A stretch of 57,018 bases of DNA, taken from contig JANSLP010000208.1 of NCBI GenBank assembly GCA_029298735.1, positions 1 through 57,018 of the forward strand, written 5' to 3'. A program made the position numbers and the translations under genes. This DNA is from Ophiostoma sp. CBS 140.51. Lineage: Eukaryota; Ascomycota; Sordariomycetes; Ophiostomatales; Ophiostomataceae. A model generated the notes under the pieces. That model was not told where the DNA came from. It saw nothing but the letters and a program-made list of their open reading frames with translations, and made no database searches. The first letter of the stretch is position 1. Every line of letters begins with the position of its first letter. Shown in pieces: positions 9,183-21,800 of the stretch.

Positions 9183-12049
9183 TGTGATATGAAGGTGAAG
9201 GTGAAGGTGAAGGTGGATGAAAGAAGATGAAAAACGGCGGATGCAAGAAAAGAATGAATGACCAAGCACTCGAGATATAATAAACCCTGTCAAAGGGAGG
9301 TGAGTTTGATTTTTGAAGAGTGTGCGAAGAAGAGAAAGAGGATATAAAAAAACTAGTGTCAGTCAATGACAGAAATGCAGCCTCTGGGGCGCGTAAAAAG
9401 AACAAAGATGAAAAGTAAACGAAAAAGGAAAGTAAGTATGAACCAGAAAAAGGGAATGTCGTAGCGAGGTGAAGACTAGAAAAGGGAAAGAAAAGGAGAG
9501 AAAAAAGAAGAGGGAAGAAAAAAAGAGGAGAAAAGAGAAAACAAATGGGAAGATCATTGATGTGCAGCCAGGCCGCGGTCGAGATATATATATGGCGAGC
9601 TCATCATCATGCGTTGTGAGGCGTTTGGAAGACACGAAAGGTGAGAGAGAGGGCGTGCATGACAATCTGTAGCGACTGCCGTGCTTCACGATCGACGGAT
9701 TGCCCCTTTGGTGGAGGAAGAGAGAGCCAGAAAGAGTGAGAGAGTAAGAAAGCAAGTCCACCCCCCTCAGTCTTCTCGGCCGTGAGGTCGTAACAACATC
9801 GCATCACAAACTCTGTACCCCCCTTCACCCCTCTCACGAAGCTACGGAGACTGAGACTTCTTGGCAAAACCAGAGAATAAAGAGAAAGTAGTGAGGCTCT
9901 GAGAGAAGGCAACTGGGATGTAACATCAAAGCGGTATTTTGTAAAGTACCCGTTGATCGTCAGTAGACTGCTCTTTTGAAAAGAAAAGTGGCAAGCATCT
10001 GGTCTTGTGTGAGGCAACTGATACGGGATGTTTAACCGGAGCTCCCTAATGCTCCCATCCATGGGATCAGGATATTTTCCACGGTTCACCTCAGTTCGAC
10101 CATAAGGGGTTAAAAGGCGGGATGGAGAAGCGCAGCGTTGCCCTGTTCCAGGTTTGAAAAAGACAGGATGGTAAAAGAGGAAGCGCCAACGCCAGACGAC
10201 AGGCGACATTTACAGTCGGATAGGCAGACGGATGGACAGACAGACAGACAGTCAGCCTCATGTGCCATCTCGTTTTGAATGTAGGACGACAGTAGTACAA
10301 CATATGTCGACATGGCACCTGTCTATTTCAAAGATACAAGGGCTCGAGAAAGACAGGAGGCTCTGGCCAAACGGCAAAACTGCCATCCGAGAACTTTTAC
10401 ACAGCCTACCTACCATGCCTGTCTCCGAACTCTACGCAGGTGTCATTGAAAGTAAGTGTGTCTCCGAGACGAAGCTTATTGTTAGACAGGACAGGGTACG
10501 GGATGGAAGACAAAAAAAAGAAAGCCGAAAAAGCTTGGTGGTGCCTGGAGGATGCCTTTCAGTTGAGTTTAATTAGCTGTGGTGGAGTTTGGTGCAGGGC
10601 ACTAGCAGTGCTTGGCTATGGTGACAGGGGAGTGCTAAAAAAGAAGTTTAGGGGACGAGCCGAGTGCTAAACAAACCGGTAGTGGGCAGCGGGTCCGGGG
10701 GACACCAGGCCTTCAGGAGACTAGCAGCTGTTTTTTTTGTGTGTTCTCGCCTTGCCTTTAGGCTTTGACTTTAACTACCAACAGGGGTGTCAACTCCGTA
10801 TTTGGCACTAATACAACCTTACAGAGACAGTGCACTCGGCAGCTAGCGCCGCACAGAGCCTCTGTTCTTTTCTTTTCCCCAACAACCCCTGGTCCAGGTT
10901 TCCCAGACGTGTTTTGTTTTGCATCGAAAACTCGACACCATCAATGCGGTAGTGGAGAGACTGTGTATGGGGAGTGTGACTGAAAAGAGGGGAAAGAAGA
11001 ATAAAGAAAAATCAATAATGAGCCAATAAAATCAAAAGCTTTCACTACTGTCATCAACCAGGATGACGAACCAACAGGTATGAGTTTGCTCATAATCATC
11101 TGGTTCACGTCCGTTCTTTTGAGGCACATCTCTGCTTTTGAGAGTGAGAAGAGCAGATCAACACGAAAGAAGTTTTGGTCCCATCACTGTCTACGTCACA
11201 CCTGGGCGGTGATCGATCAGCAAATTAAATGGAACATTCTACCGCCCGTCCTCGACGTCTCTAGTCGATTATATTTATATATTTTCGAGAGCATCCTCTA
11301 ACTTGGTCCTCACAAGACAGTCCGTCATCGACGTTGTTTGTAACGACGGCCAAGACATATATGCAAGAACAGAAGAGTTGAGATGGTGGCGAGAAGTCAA
11401 GATTTAGTAAGTTGACATGGAAGGCAGGCAGGTAATTGAAGCATAAAGTAAATACAAATTGTTGCAAAATGTAACAGTAGCCTTGAGCTTTTGACAAATA
11501 GTTCAGAGCATTCAGAAACAGCGAATGCTTGTTCCGTGCCCCATTAAGAAGCAGGGTATCTGCTATCAAGGTGTGTTTTAAGATCTTGAGAGTTGTGTCC
11601 GCCGAGTTGTATCTAAAAAGTTTGGTCAAAGTACTCAGCCACTTCCTCTTACTGAAAGTGAAAGGGATCATCAGGCTATGAGGTGCAGAGAAAAAAAGAA
11701 AGGTGTGTTCATACGACGTACAAAATGAGATTATGATCTGGAGGCGTAGGTGGATTTGTTTCTGACCCCGTGCACTGGAAACAAACAGAAAAATCGAGCG
11801 GTTGTCTGAAACAGTCCTCTCCTGGAAGTAGTGAGTTTTTCATCGAGGCAGAATACGACGTAAGGTTCTTCAAAGGAGCCAAGTCTCCAAAGACTAGATG
11901 CAGAAAAATGTTATTGAAACTATTCCCTCACTTTATATAAGTGCAAATACAAAATGGCTAATATTTCCCCCCATTTTGCCATCCCATCCCAACGCCATTG
12001 AACCATTGAAAACGTCAAAAAAGGGTATCACCCAAATAGACCATCCCAA
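9183..12049. promoter_or_regulatory. 2.9-kb intergenic region upstream of the secreted-protein gene
   Basis: Upstream region of the secreted-protein gene and downstream flank of the Cas1-like gene. The first 600 bp are strongly purine-rich on the plus strand, that is, a pyrimidine-rich promoter and leader for the minus-strand gene. A GACA tetranucleotide repeat (four units) is at 10235-10250. Longer open frames here (for example 9607-10209, minus) have no start context, domain or codon bias that would support a gene. Confidence 0.45.
9191..9214. repeat. Four tandem copies of a 6-bp unit next to a start codon
   Basis: GAAGGT is repeated four times without change on the plus strand. In the mRNA sense of the minus-strand secreted-protein gene this is a repeated ACCTTC leader ending 8 nt before the ATG. 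Confidence 0.95.
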
Positions 12050-15000
12050 TCACAAATAATACCTGTTGAATCCCCAAAGCAAAATCAGTATACTCGCAGC
12101 ACGAATTTTGGTTGCAGAACCACTTGGACCTGGCCGTTTGGCCGGCTCTTCCGTGGCTGCTGTTGACAAAGTGCCGTCACCGTACTGGGGGAGTTCATAG
12201 TGCTCTTTATCAAAAGCGACAAGTTTAGAAGTGGCAGTGTCTGTATTTTTCGCAGATAGTGGTATGTCCGCATTACCTGTGGGACTCTCTCCAAAGAGAA
12301 TCGAAGACAAAAGGCGGGTCGACTTATGTGCACGCTGACTGACAAGCAAGAAGACCGTCGTGATGCTAACAATCTCGAGACAATGTATCGTGGCGACCTT
12401 AACATTGGTCAGGTTCTCGAGGAAAGAGGCTCTTTCTTCGACAGCCGACGGGTAGATGGACAGTAACCGAAGGTGGCCGGTACCGTTGCCCGACAGCAGA
12501 ATGTGGCTGTGTAAGACAAACAGCTCGAGGGCCATTGCACCCAAAGCTGCTGGTAGCACCATGTATTTTGCACGCAGTTGGCCGTGGCAGTTGCGGATAA
12601 CGGCAAAGCAGACAACCGCTACACTCGTGAGGTAGGGGTGAGATGTTTCGCCATCAAAAATGGGCCAAACAGAAGTCGCGCTGGCATACCCGAGGAAGAA
12701 CACGGAGCTGAAAATAACAATCATGGTCTGGAGCGGCGCCGTGAACTCGTCTGGGTACAGTATGGCGATCAGTACCCGGTCGAGCCGGCCTGCATCCTGG
12801 CTGACAGCGTTTCGGACGTTGACATCATCGGGTGGTGAGATGTGGGAGTGGCCGTTGGCGGTGTTGGCCCGAGCCCGGGCGCCGAATGCTCTGTTACCAT
12901 TGGTGCTCGGCCCGGTGCTGGTATGTGGACGTCCAGTCGCAAAAAGGTTTTGTCCGGAAAGCAACATGTGCTTCTGCTCTTGCTGGCGCCTTATACGGTC
13001 ACAGACAATGGCGACTCGCTGTGCAACGACGGCGACCACCATGCCCATATATGATGCACACCAGTCTGTATAAACAGCCAGGCGCATATCTTCGACAGCC
13101 CATGTTGTTGATTCGCCGAACAGATATGTACCTGCCTTGCCAATTGTCTCAAAGAGGCCGTATTGACTGGGACGCAAGATAATGTAGACGAGAAAGGTGG
13201 CGGACATACAAATCCGGAGCAACAGCGAATGAGGCCGGCTCCGGTTGGTGTGAGATCCAACGCGTAATGTGATGTAGACGACAAGGAACCAAAAGGAAAT
13301 TAGGCGAGTAAAAGAATAAAGATGTGACGCGCTGTGTGCAGTGCCCGTCTCGCGACCGTCAAGTATCAATGTCAGCAGGCAGGGTAGGAGGTTGAGGCGT
13401 AGGAGAACCGATGCTACTCGGCGAAAAGAGTAGTCGCTGTAGCGGAGAAAATAGGATGCATGGCCGAATGCAGATAGAAAGAGGTATGAAGACGTGACAA
13501 ATTCGGACCATCTGGAAACAATGGGTATCTGAGTGCTGTCTTGGTAGGCGAGCAGCAAGAAAGCAGCCTGCAGCAGGCCCTTCCACTCATTCGATATGTG
13601 TCGGGGTAGGAAGTCGACCTCCAACAGAGCTGCCCGGTGAGGTGAGGTCGACGACGCTGCTCTCAGTGGCCGTGCATATTTTCTTTGGTTGACGAGAAAG
13701 AGGGCCCAGGACAAAACCAAAGTAATGTAGAGCCAGCCCGCGTTGTAGTGTTTTTCTGATTTGGCAAAGGCGTGTGAGCGGTCGGCCACATAACTGTACA
13801 AAGCAGCGAGGCCAACGAAGGTGCATGAGATGTGAGATGATAGGAATTCGGCTCTGCCTCTGAAGAGAAAAATGACACCAGGGACGATAGTGGCTACACA
13901 CAAGACAAGCCAAAGAGCCTTCTGGCCGCGAACTGGCGTCGGGTACGTGGCACAGCAGGTTGTCGTATGGGCAAGGCTAGGCGCCGACTGGTCGGCGGCG
14001 GGTCGTCCGAGGAGAAGTCCGTTGCAGCGTGCGTTGAGGGGGACGTCGATCCAGCGCTCAGCAACGGACGCGGTGACGTGTAAGCCCGTGTCTTCGTAGG
14101 CCTCTGGGATGTGTTTGGTCATATCGTTGTACGAAGTCAGAATATGAGACTGTACTGTAGGCGGCAGGCTTCTAAGGTAGTTGTTCATGCGCTTGATCCG
14201 TTCGGGAGAGAAAGACCCAACACGTCCTGGTAGAAGCATCTCGTAACGTGGGATCGTGACCGGTGCGAGGAAGACGTAGTTGTCGGACTGATGTTTGCCG
14301 AAAGGGCTCACCTCACCACTCATGGCACGGGAAACACGGTCAGTTGTCGTACGGAATGTGTCGAAATACATGTCGTCACCAGCATTGCGGGCAGCCCAGA
14401 GGCCAACAGAGCCCATGATAACAAGATCAGGCTTTGATGCTGGATCAACGCCCTTGTCGCCCCCAGGCTCCATGAGACGGATCTCTTCCTCAAATGCCGT
14501 TGAGTTCAGCCACGGATCCCAGATAAACTGCAACTGGACTGTTTCCGAGTCAATGGCCAGGTCATGGCGTGGGTTGGCTTCAGTAAACGTCATACGTAGC
14601 AACCATTCGGCAGCTTCGTGTTCAAGCCGCGTCAATGCAGCAAAGAAGAGCACTCGCATGGTAGAGTCGCCGACAAATAGCACACGTTTGCCGCCTAGAC
14701 AATCACGGATATCGTCCCGCGAGTATTCATGCATGCGGCAGCTAGCCGGTTCCCACTTGTCAAACGGCCGGGCCGGGGGTGGCTCACGGCCCTCGCGCTG
14801 CAGTGTTTCAAGCTGCTCATAATCTGCAGCGATATCGACCTTTGGCGGTGTATACGGCGGCCAAGAGCCATGCCGTATAAGGGCACCACACCGGTACGGA
14901 TCGGCGGCATCTGGGAGATGTCAGAATGTATTGTTGGTGCCAAACTTATGAAATATTTGTCGACTCTAGGAACTTACTTGATAAGGCTTGGAGGATGAGG

Positions 15001-15137
15001 CCAAAGCAAAACAGAGCCAGCGACAGGCGGATAACGATATTGGCGATGCCGTGGCTGACGTCGAGCAAGCTGTAAGCAGTTCCGGCGACCAATCTCAGGG
15101 GCCGCATCCTGACTCGCAACGGCAGTCTCCGCACCAT
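12050..15137 (-). CDS. Cas1-like membrane polysaccharide O-acetyltransferase (PC-esterase plus acyltransferase domain)
   Basis: Cas1 of Cryptococcus is required for O-acetylation of capsular glucuronoxylomannan; in ascomycetes the substrate is not established. Exons 15137-14978 and 14910-12050 give 1006 aa; the 67-nt intron (GTAAGT, CCCAG) joins LQALSNAADPYRC in frame. An N-terminal membrane anchor (about residues 30-53) leads to a lumenal GDSL/PC-esterase domain: DPYRCG, WEPASCRMHEYS, then FVGDSTMR with the nucleophile Ser near residue 136. From about residue 387 to the C-terminus there are many hydrophobic segments, the Cas1_AcylT integral membrane domain, ending in a short tail. The expected late DxxH of the esterase reads D-T-G-L-H (327-331), so Thr stands where Asp is expected. 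The start could instead be an in-frame Met at 15281, but the Met used lies directly before a basic region and the anchor. Probably acts in the Golgi. Confidence 0.92.
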
Positions 15138-16692
15138 CTCCAAATCGCCACGATGAGATGGCTTTGGAAAAGAAACGTAGGAAAAGAGAGGCACGCGACC
15201 ACTCTTTGCTTGGCTCAAGCACGCATTTGGAGAAGGATGGTGGGGAAGGTGAGAACTGGAAAGACAGATTGTGAAAACCAAAAGGCCAAATTGCCTTGAA
15301 GATAATTGAGAAGATCAGGTGAAAGGCACGAAAATAAAGGGATATCCAGGTGAAAAAGGGAGAGACGCAAGGTATGTCGTACAACATATGAAAAGATGAT
15401 AAGATCGCGCCTTCCTTTGGAGGTCGGTAGTTTAAACTGCAGGAAGGAGCTATTATGAGAAGGAAGCACCCCTTTCCTGCGCTCTTTCCCGCTTTCGCAT
15501 TCGTTCTTCAAGCTAGTTAAGAGGCTGGCTTGTAGACACGCGACAGTGACAGAAAATCCTCCCTTTTTTCATACACACGCCTCCCTTTCAATATTGCGCC
15601 AAAAGTCGTGCCGAGTGCGTCGTATGCACACGTACGCCCGTTTTGTTCCTCAGACAGCCGCACCTTGGGAGGGATCCACCTATGAATTGCTCATTACGGA
15701 TGACGACAAAAGAGCCCAGAGATTCCGCCAAGCCCAAGAATTTGAAGGAAAGAGCACCCGCGTTTCTGCTCCTTCCCCGACTGACGCGTTGCGCGGCTGC
15801 TGTCACTCACAGAAAGCTGGCAAAAAGGAAGGAGCATCCTAAGGACAAGCATATTGCTTTCTCATAGCCAGAAGCGCCTCGAAAAATTTGCGAGATTTCG
15901 CAAGGCTCGTACGGGCACATGTGGAATTTTCCGTATCTTTGGAGCGAGTACTTGCATGCAGCTCGTCCCAAAAGCTCCGTCATGGATGGACGTTAAGATG
16001 GAAAGCACGGTGGGTGATCCCCACTGTAGCGTACGCTAAGTGCCCTGCAACGGGAAAGTTTAGCACAAGGCGTACCTGCCCAGGGGTCTAGACTCGCTGG
16101 AAGGAAAGCCTAATTCTAGGGGTTGGATTGAGAACGATAGTCCTTATCGCCACGTGACCGCATTGAACAAATATCAGTGGGCCACAATTTCAATTTCTCA
16201 CCTCCAGATTTTCTTCCTCCATACAACTCAAACGAGAACGACACATCATCCTCCATGTACCCGCGCACACGCGGCGACACCCATCCTGCAAGACAGCCTT
16301 CCGATGCGATGTAGCACATGTGCATGTGGCTGCTGCTGACATCTGTGAACCATACGGCCCTGCAGAGACTCCAGGTTTGTTTTCGTAGGTCTCGTTTTAG
16401 AGACACATTTTCCCTCTTTTCCTTTCCTTTCTCATATGTCCACTGTCTTATGCCAATCTCGACCATCTGACCCTTTTCTTATCCTACGGGTGGTCTTGAG
16501 TTAGGATGCGGGTGTCGCTGGTGTCTCCTTTCGGGGAGGAATCTGTGGCAAGCCGTACTAGACAAGAGCAACATCCAACACTCTTTGAGTGCGGGCCCTT
16601 CTATTTGTGCATCTATGGAGGTTTCCTGCAATTAAGTTGTTGTAACATCTATTGTAACAGAGTATCTGGTGATTGGATGTCCACACGTGTTT
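15138..16692. promoter_or_regulatory. Intergenic region between the Cas1-like and PLC-like genes
   Basis: 1.55 kb between two minus-strand genes: the promoter of the Cas1-like gene and the 3' flank of the PLC-like gene. A CCACGTGA element lies at 16150-16157. No supported coding sequence or RNA gene. Confidence 0.45.
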
Positions 16693-18012
16693 CTACATCA
16701 AGGACATGCTCACGGCTGCCACGTATAGAACCAGCCTCCAAATATGAGGTGAACGCAAACCCAAACTGCTAATACTCTTTTTGGCTGGGCCTTGCTTCAT
16801 CTCATCTGTGACCGTACGACCCACTACCGATGCCGCCGCCAGCCCGTTAAGATTGTCGGCCGTGGTGATGGCTGGTCCGCGATTGAAGAAATCGACGAGC
16901 AAAAACGTCGGCTTTGTTCCGCCCCATTGCGTTGTGCAAAGTTGTGCTTGCGCGCCGAGCGTGCCCGAGATGCCTCTGCCGTTCCCACTTCCAGTCCCTG
17001 TCGTGTCTGGACTGTTGGTGATATCAATGTCGCTGACGTCTGGGATTTGGATACTGCTGCTGACTTTGGCATAAGCAAAGTGGTTGAGGAGCGGCAGCAT
17101 ACCAACCCTCAAAGCTGCTGATGCTGATCCAGCCGAAGGTGGTCGATCCAGCGAGCAGTTGCTAAACTGAATGAGATTTGTGACCATGTACGGCGTCTCA
17201 AAGACATGGTCAAACTCGTTGAGAAGATACGGGTAGTTTGCATCGACTGCAACAGAAGCAATGAACGTGACGAGGCGTGTGTTGGCAGCAATCATGTTTG
17301 CCAGAGTTGGCCAACCTGCTCCCTGGCTAGCAGAATGTGCGTAGCCATACTTGGATATCCCTGCCTGTTGGAAGATACGGCCAAATATGGCTGCCGCTTG
17401 GTGGTCGCTGTTGACGAGAAGAAGTGTGACGATATCGTGAGGATTGGCGTCCATCCATTGGCCGATCAGACCCAGCCAGGTCTCTAGAAGGCCAGCATTG
17501 AGTAAGCCACAAGTTGTGTGGCAGAGAAACAAAGTACCATTCAGCAGATGGACCTGGGCTTGAAGTAGACGAACGCCTGCTGAAAGTGCTTTCGTTGCGT
17601 TGAAGAACTGGTCGCCTGCGATGGCATTGATTTCTTTTGTGTCGCGAAGAAAAGCGCTATCATGAGCACCGAGATGGGTGACACTGTTGTAAGGCCGGTT
17701 GCAGAGGAGAGGTGAGTTATTGCAGGCCACTGCTGTGGACGACGACGAGGATGATGGGACGGGCGACGAGACTGAAGGCCGGGATATGATCGTTGATAGT
17801 GGTGCTGATGGCGATGGTGCACGAACGTTGATCTTTGCTGCCGTCCCTGATGTGCCCGGACAGCCATCTCGGCCCGTTGCATTTACATTTTCATCTGAAT
17901 AGACAGCCTCCTCTATGGAGAGCCGCTCGGTCCGGACATTGAAAGGCTTTACTGCCGCTCCGAGTAGAGGCGACGCTCGTAGTAAAAGAAGAAGCTGCAA
18001 GTGAATCAGCAT
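16693..18012 (-). CDS. Secreted or surface-anchored PLC-like phosphodiesterase (PI-PLC X-domain TIM barrel)
   Basis: Single exon, 439 aa. A leucine-rich signal peptide (MLIHLQLLLLLRAS) is followed by a Ser/Pro-rich stretch at residues about 60-95. The catalytic domain of the fungal PLC-like phosphodiesterase family comes next: CNNSPLLCNRPYNSVTHLGAHDSAF holds the first catalytic His, and LNGTLFLCHTTCGLL carries the second. The segments MDANPHDIVTLLLVNS, LVDFFNRG and NLIQFSNCSLDRP also fit the barrel. The last 20 residues are hydrophobic (LVLYVAAVSMSLM end), which could be a GPI-addition signal or a membrane tail; I see no decisive omega site. Members of this family are not all true phospholipases, so the substrate is left open. 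The gene lies between the Cas1-like gene and SMC3, all on the minus strand, with separate promoters. Confidence 0.88.
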   Translation of the reverse strand: MLIHLQLLLLLRASPLLGAAVKPFNVRTERLSIEEAVYSDENVNATGRDGCPGTSGTAAKINVRAPSPSAPLSTIISRPSVSSPVPSSSSSSTAVACNNSPLLCNRPYNSVTHLGAHDSAFLRDTKEINAIAGDQFFNATKALSAGVRLLQAQVHLLNGTLFLCHTTCGLLNAGLLETWLGLIGQWMDANPHDIVTLLLVNSDHQAAAIFGRIFQQAGISKYGYAHSASQGAGWPTLANMIAANTRLVTFIASVAVDANYPYLLNEFDHVFETPYMVTNLIQFSNCSLDRPPSAGSASAALRVGMLPLLNHFAYAKVSSSIQIPDVSDIDITNSPDTTGTGSGNGRGISGTLGAQAQLCTTQWGGTKPTFLLVDFFNRGPAITTADNLNGLAAASVVGRTVTDEMKQGPAKKSISSLGLRSPHIWRLVLYVAAVSMSLM

Positions 18013-18871
18013 CGTGTGTTGGTTAAGAGTTTTATGAGATGATAATTATGTCTTTGAACAATATATGATAAGAAGATCATGAAAAATTTTGAGAATTTTG
18101 TGATACTAACGATGTTCCCGGGAAGAAAACGCGAAGGCGGAAGGCTTCTATATCACCTCATTACGATTTGTATGGCGTGAACAAAAGTCTTGATTGTTTT
18201 GTAAACAGCAACTTGCCAAGTCTGAGTAAAATATATCTCGGCCGTTTTCACGACAACGTATCATTTTAACCGGCGTGGGAAGGGGCGTAAAGGATGTGGT
18301 AAACAAAGGACACTCTCGGGCGTCATATGAACCCGAACAACCGGGTCACCTAATATTTGTTTATATCCCGGGCAATGGCAGTGCTGCAGATATGATATAG
18401 CACCAGACGAATAAACAACATCTATAACAGTAGAAGACACAATTTCTATGGCATGAACTGCATAGCCCTAGGATCACGTCTTACAGTCAACTCGTTGCCC
18501 ATTCGTTAGAGACACTAGAAAGCAGGAGTTTGAAGCTCAGACTCGAGAATTACATCTGTACATTATGATACACACAAGAAATCAAAGAGATACGAGAGCT
18601 AAAAGGACATACAACAGGCAGGAAGAGCACATTTCGCGGCCAGGCGCGACGCGAAAGTTGAAAGAACAAAATGAGCACATGGAAGAAAATGTAAAGAAAT
18701 GAAGGAAATATAAAAAACAAACAAATAGAAGATGGAGGAAGTGAAAAGCCCCCATCCTTCCGACCAGCACGCCTCCCAGAAAACAGACAGCTGAAAAAAA
18801 AAACAGAAGAAAAAATAGATCCGCAAAACGATAACCCGACGAACAAGTAAACAATCCCGGCCTCTTTTCTT
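18013..18871. promoter_or_regulatory. Promoter of the PLC-like gene and 3' flank of SMC3
   Basis: 859-bp AT-rich spacer between two minus-strand genes. No coding sequence is supported; the SMC3-proximal half is purine-rich on the plus strand, as expected of a pyrimidine-rich 3' UTR on the other strand. Confidence 0.5.
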
Positions 18872-21800
18872 CTACTGCTTCTGACCGTCCACAAAGTTGA
18901 GCGCCTCCTCCGTTGCCACGCACCCAATCGAACTCGTCTTGTTGGTAAACGTGACTCCGTAGCACTTGTCGGCCACCTGCACGATTTCGGGACGGAAAGT
19001 CGTGCAGATGAACTGCGTACCCGCGTCCTTGGAGATGGATGAGAGCAGACTGGCCACGGCAGTACGGTACTGGGCATCTAGGTTGGCGTCGACCTCGTCG
19101 AAGACGACCATGGGACTGGGATCCGTCTGCTGGATGGCGAAAACCAGGCACAGAGCGCACAAACTCTTCTGACCACCACTCAGCTGCTGCACCTTTTGCT
19201 GCTCGTCCATGTGCTTGGAGTTGAACGACACGCTGATGCCGACACCCGTGTAGCTCTCAACACTACGGCGCTGTCTTCGCAGGGCCGACGAGCCACCGGC
19301 CACATCGTCCTCGTCATCGTCGCCGTTCTCCTCCTGCTGCCGACCGTCGCGCCGCTGGATCACTAGACGGCCGTGACCGGCAGGCACCAGGCGCTCGAAG
19401 ATGGTGGCGAACTCCTTGGAAATTTGCTTGAACGTCCGCTCAATGGACTCGTCCTTGACGCGGTCAAGATGCGCCACAAGCTCCTCAATGGACGCCTGCG
19501 ACGCGTCGAGCTCTTCACGACGCTTGAGCAGCTGCTCCTGTTGGTTGGTGAAGCTGTTGTACTGCTCAAACGCCTTCTTGTTGACGTGGCGGTACTTCTT
19601 GAGCGTCTCAAGGACAGTCTTGAGGCGTTTTGAAATCTGTTTTTGTTAGTCACTGTGCATCTTGGCAATAGTATATTCTTTGAAAGGGGAGAGGAACATA
19701 CCTTGGCCGGATCCATCTGCTCGTATTTCTCAAAGGCCTCTTCGGGAAGGACACCAAGCTCGCGAATGTTCTTGGCGGCCTCGGCCAGCTGCTGCGTCAG
19801 GAGGGCACGGCGCTGCAAGCTCTTCTCCATCCGCTTCTGACTCTTCTCGAGGCTCGTGGCAATTTCCTGCTGCTTGCGCTCCAGGTCCACCTTGTTGGCC
19901 TGCAGGTCGCTAATCTCGGCCTGCTGTTCGTCCATCTCGTTGAGCGTCTCACGCAGCCGCGTCTCCTTTTCGTCGAGCCGTTTCTGCAGCTTCTTGAGCT
20001 CCTTTTGTGCCTCGGCGTAGTTGCCGTCGCCGCCCACCGACGTCATCGTCTCAAACACCTGGCTCGTAAGCTGGTCCTCCTTCATGCGCAGGTTCTGACG
20101 CAGATCGACGTCCAGAATCTGCTTCTGGCCCTCAATCTCACGGCGCCGGCTGCTCGCCTCGTTCACCTGCCGCTGCAGCGCCTGGACCTCGTTGTTAAGG
20201 CGGTCAAGTTGCTGCTCCTCGGCGGTCGAAAGGGCTTTCTTGAACTCAGACTTGCGCTCAGCCTCGTGCGACTCGAGCGACGTAGCGTACTCCTCCATGC
20301 TCTTGTTGATGTTCTCGTAACGCTGGCCCAGAGTGTCCTGGCGCGCACGCTCACGCTCCAGCTGCGCACGCTTGGCTGACAGCTCTGCACGGCTGGGGCC
20401 GAAGCCCTCCTCAAGCTGGCGCATCTGGTGAAGGATCTTCTGCTCCTCGCCACGGGCGTTGGTGACCTCCTGCTCCTTGCGGTCCATCTGGCGCTTGACG
20501 TCGTCGGCTTGCGCCACGAGGTTATCGTGCTCGCTGCGCCACTTGTTGACGGAGCGGATGGCCTCGAGACGTGACCGTGACGGGTCAACGTAACCACCAG
20601 TCATAGTACCAGTGCGCTTAGTTGTGTCACCCTCGGGGGTAATGCCGTCCACACCGTGGCTGCGACCGTACTGTGCTGCAACGGAGACCGTCGGGCACAC
20701 TACGGTGGAACCGAAGACGTGTTGGATAGCCTTCTCGAACTTCTTGTCGTACTGGATCTTGTCGACGAGCGGCAGAGCATCCTTGGCGCCTTGCGGGAAG
20801 TTAGCCTGCCGTGGGCGCAGCTGTTCCAGGGGAATAAATGTGATACGACCACCCTGCTGGCGGTACAGAGTGTTGGACAGGAGGGTACTGGTCTCTTCGT
20901 TGTCGACAACGTAGTGGAAGAGGCTGTTGCCGGCAATGACCTCTGTTGGAATACGGTATGCCTCGTTGACCTCCATCAGGTCAGCCAGCATGCCGTAGGC
21001 ACCGGGAATGTCCTTCTCGCGCTTCATACGGTCGATGGTGGCCAGACCCCTTGCTGTTGCGTTGTCCATCATGTTGCTGAGTGTGCGGTTGGCCTTGTCT
21101 CTCTCTTGCCGGGCGTTGGAAATGTGTGTGTTGAGCTTGTCGTCCTCACGGCGCAGCGCTCTTCTCTCGTCGTCGAGCTTCTGCACCCTGTCCTGTGCCT
21201 TGGACAGCTTGTCGGAGAGCGCAGTGCGGTCGGAGCCGAAGCTCTCGATACCCTTCCACAGCTCGTCGATCTCGTTCTCGAGAGACTGGATCAAACGCTT
21301 GGCCTCCTCAGTCTCTTCGGCAGCAGAAACGCGGTTCGCCCGCAGGGCCGCCAGTGTGCTGTTCAGCTCCGCAAGCTGGCCATCAATCCATCGATCACGG
21401 TCCGACTTGTTCTTGAAACGGTCACCTTGCGACTGCTTGTTCAGGAGACGCTGGCGGCGGGCATCTGCTGAATGGAGAGCTTGACGGCTCTCGGCCTCAG
21501 CGGCTCTGCGCTTCTCAAGATCGGGAAGAATACGTGCCAATTGGCTCTCTTTGGTGGCAATCTCGGTACGGACGGCCTTGAGCTCAGCATCGTGCTGCTT
21601 CTTCGCCCGGTCGACTGCGTTCTGGCTGTCCGCAAGGCTCTTCACCTTCAGCTCGGCCTTAGCCTTGCTACGGGAGATGTCTCTGCACTCCAACTCAAAC
21701 TCCTGACGGTCCATGTTGAGGATATCAACCGACCGCTGCAATTCTTGGAGCTCGTTGTCGATCCGGATGATGGCGTTCTCGCCGTCGAGGAACAGCTTCT

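Noticed and set aside
9607..10209. 200-codon minus-strand open frame
   Set aside because: No domain, odd composition, and it lies in the pyrimidine-rich promoter of the secreted-protein gene; low-complexity DNA readily gives such frames.
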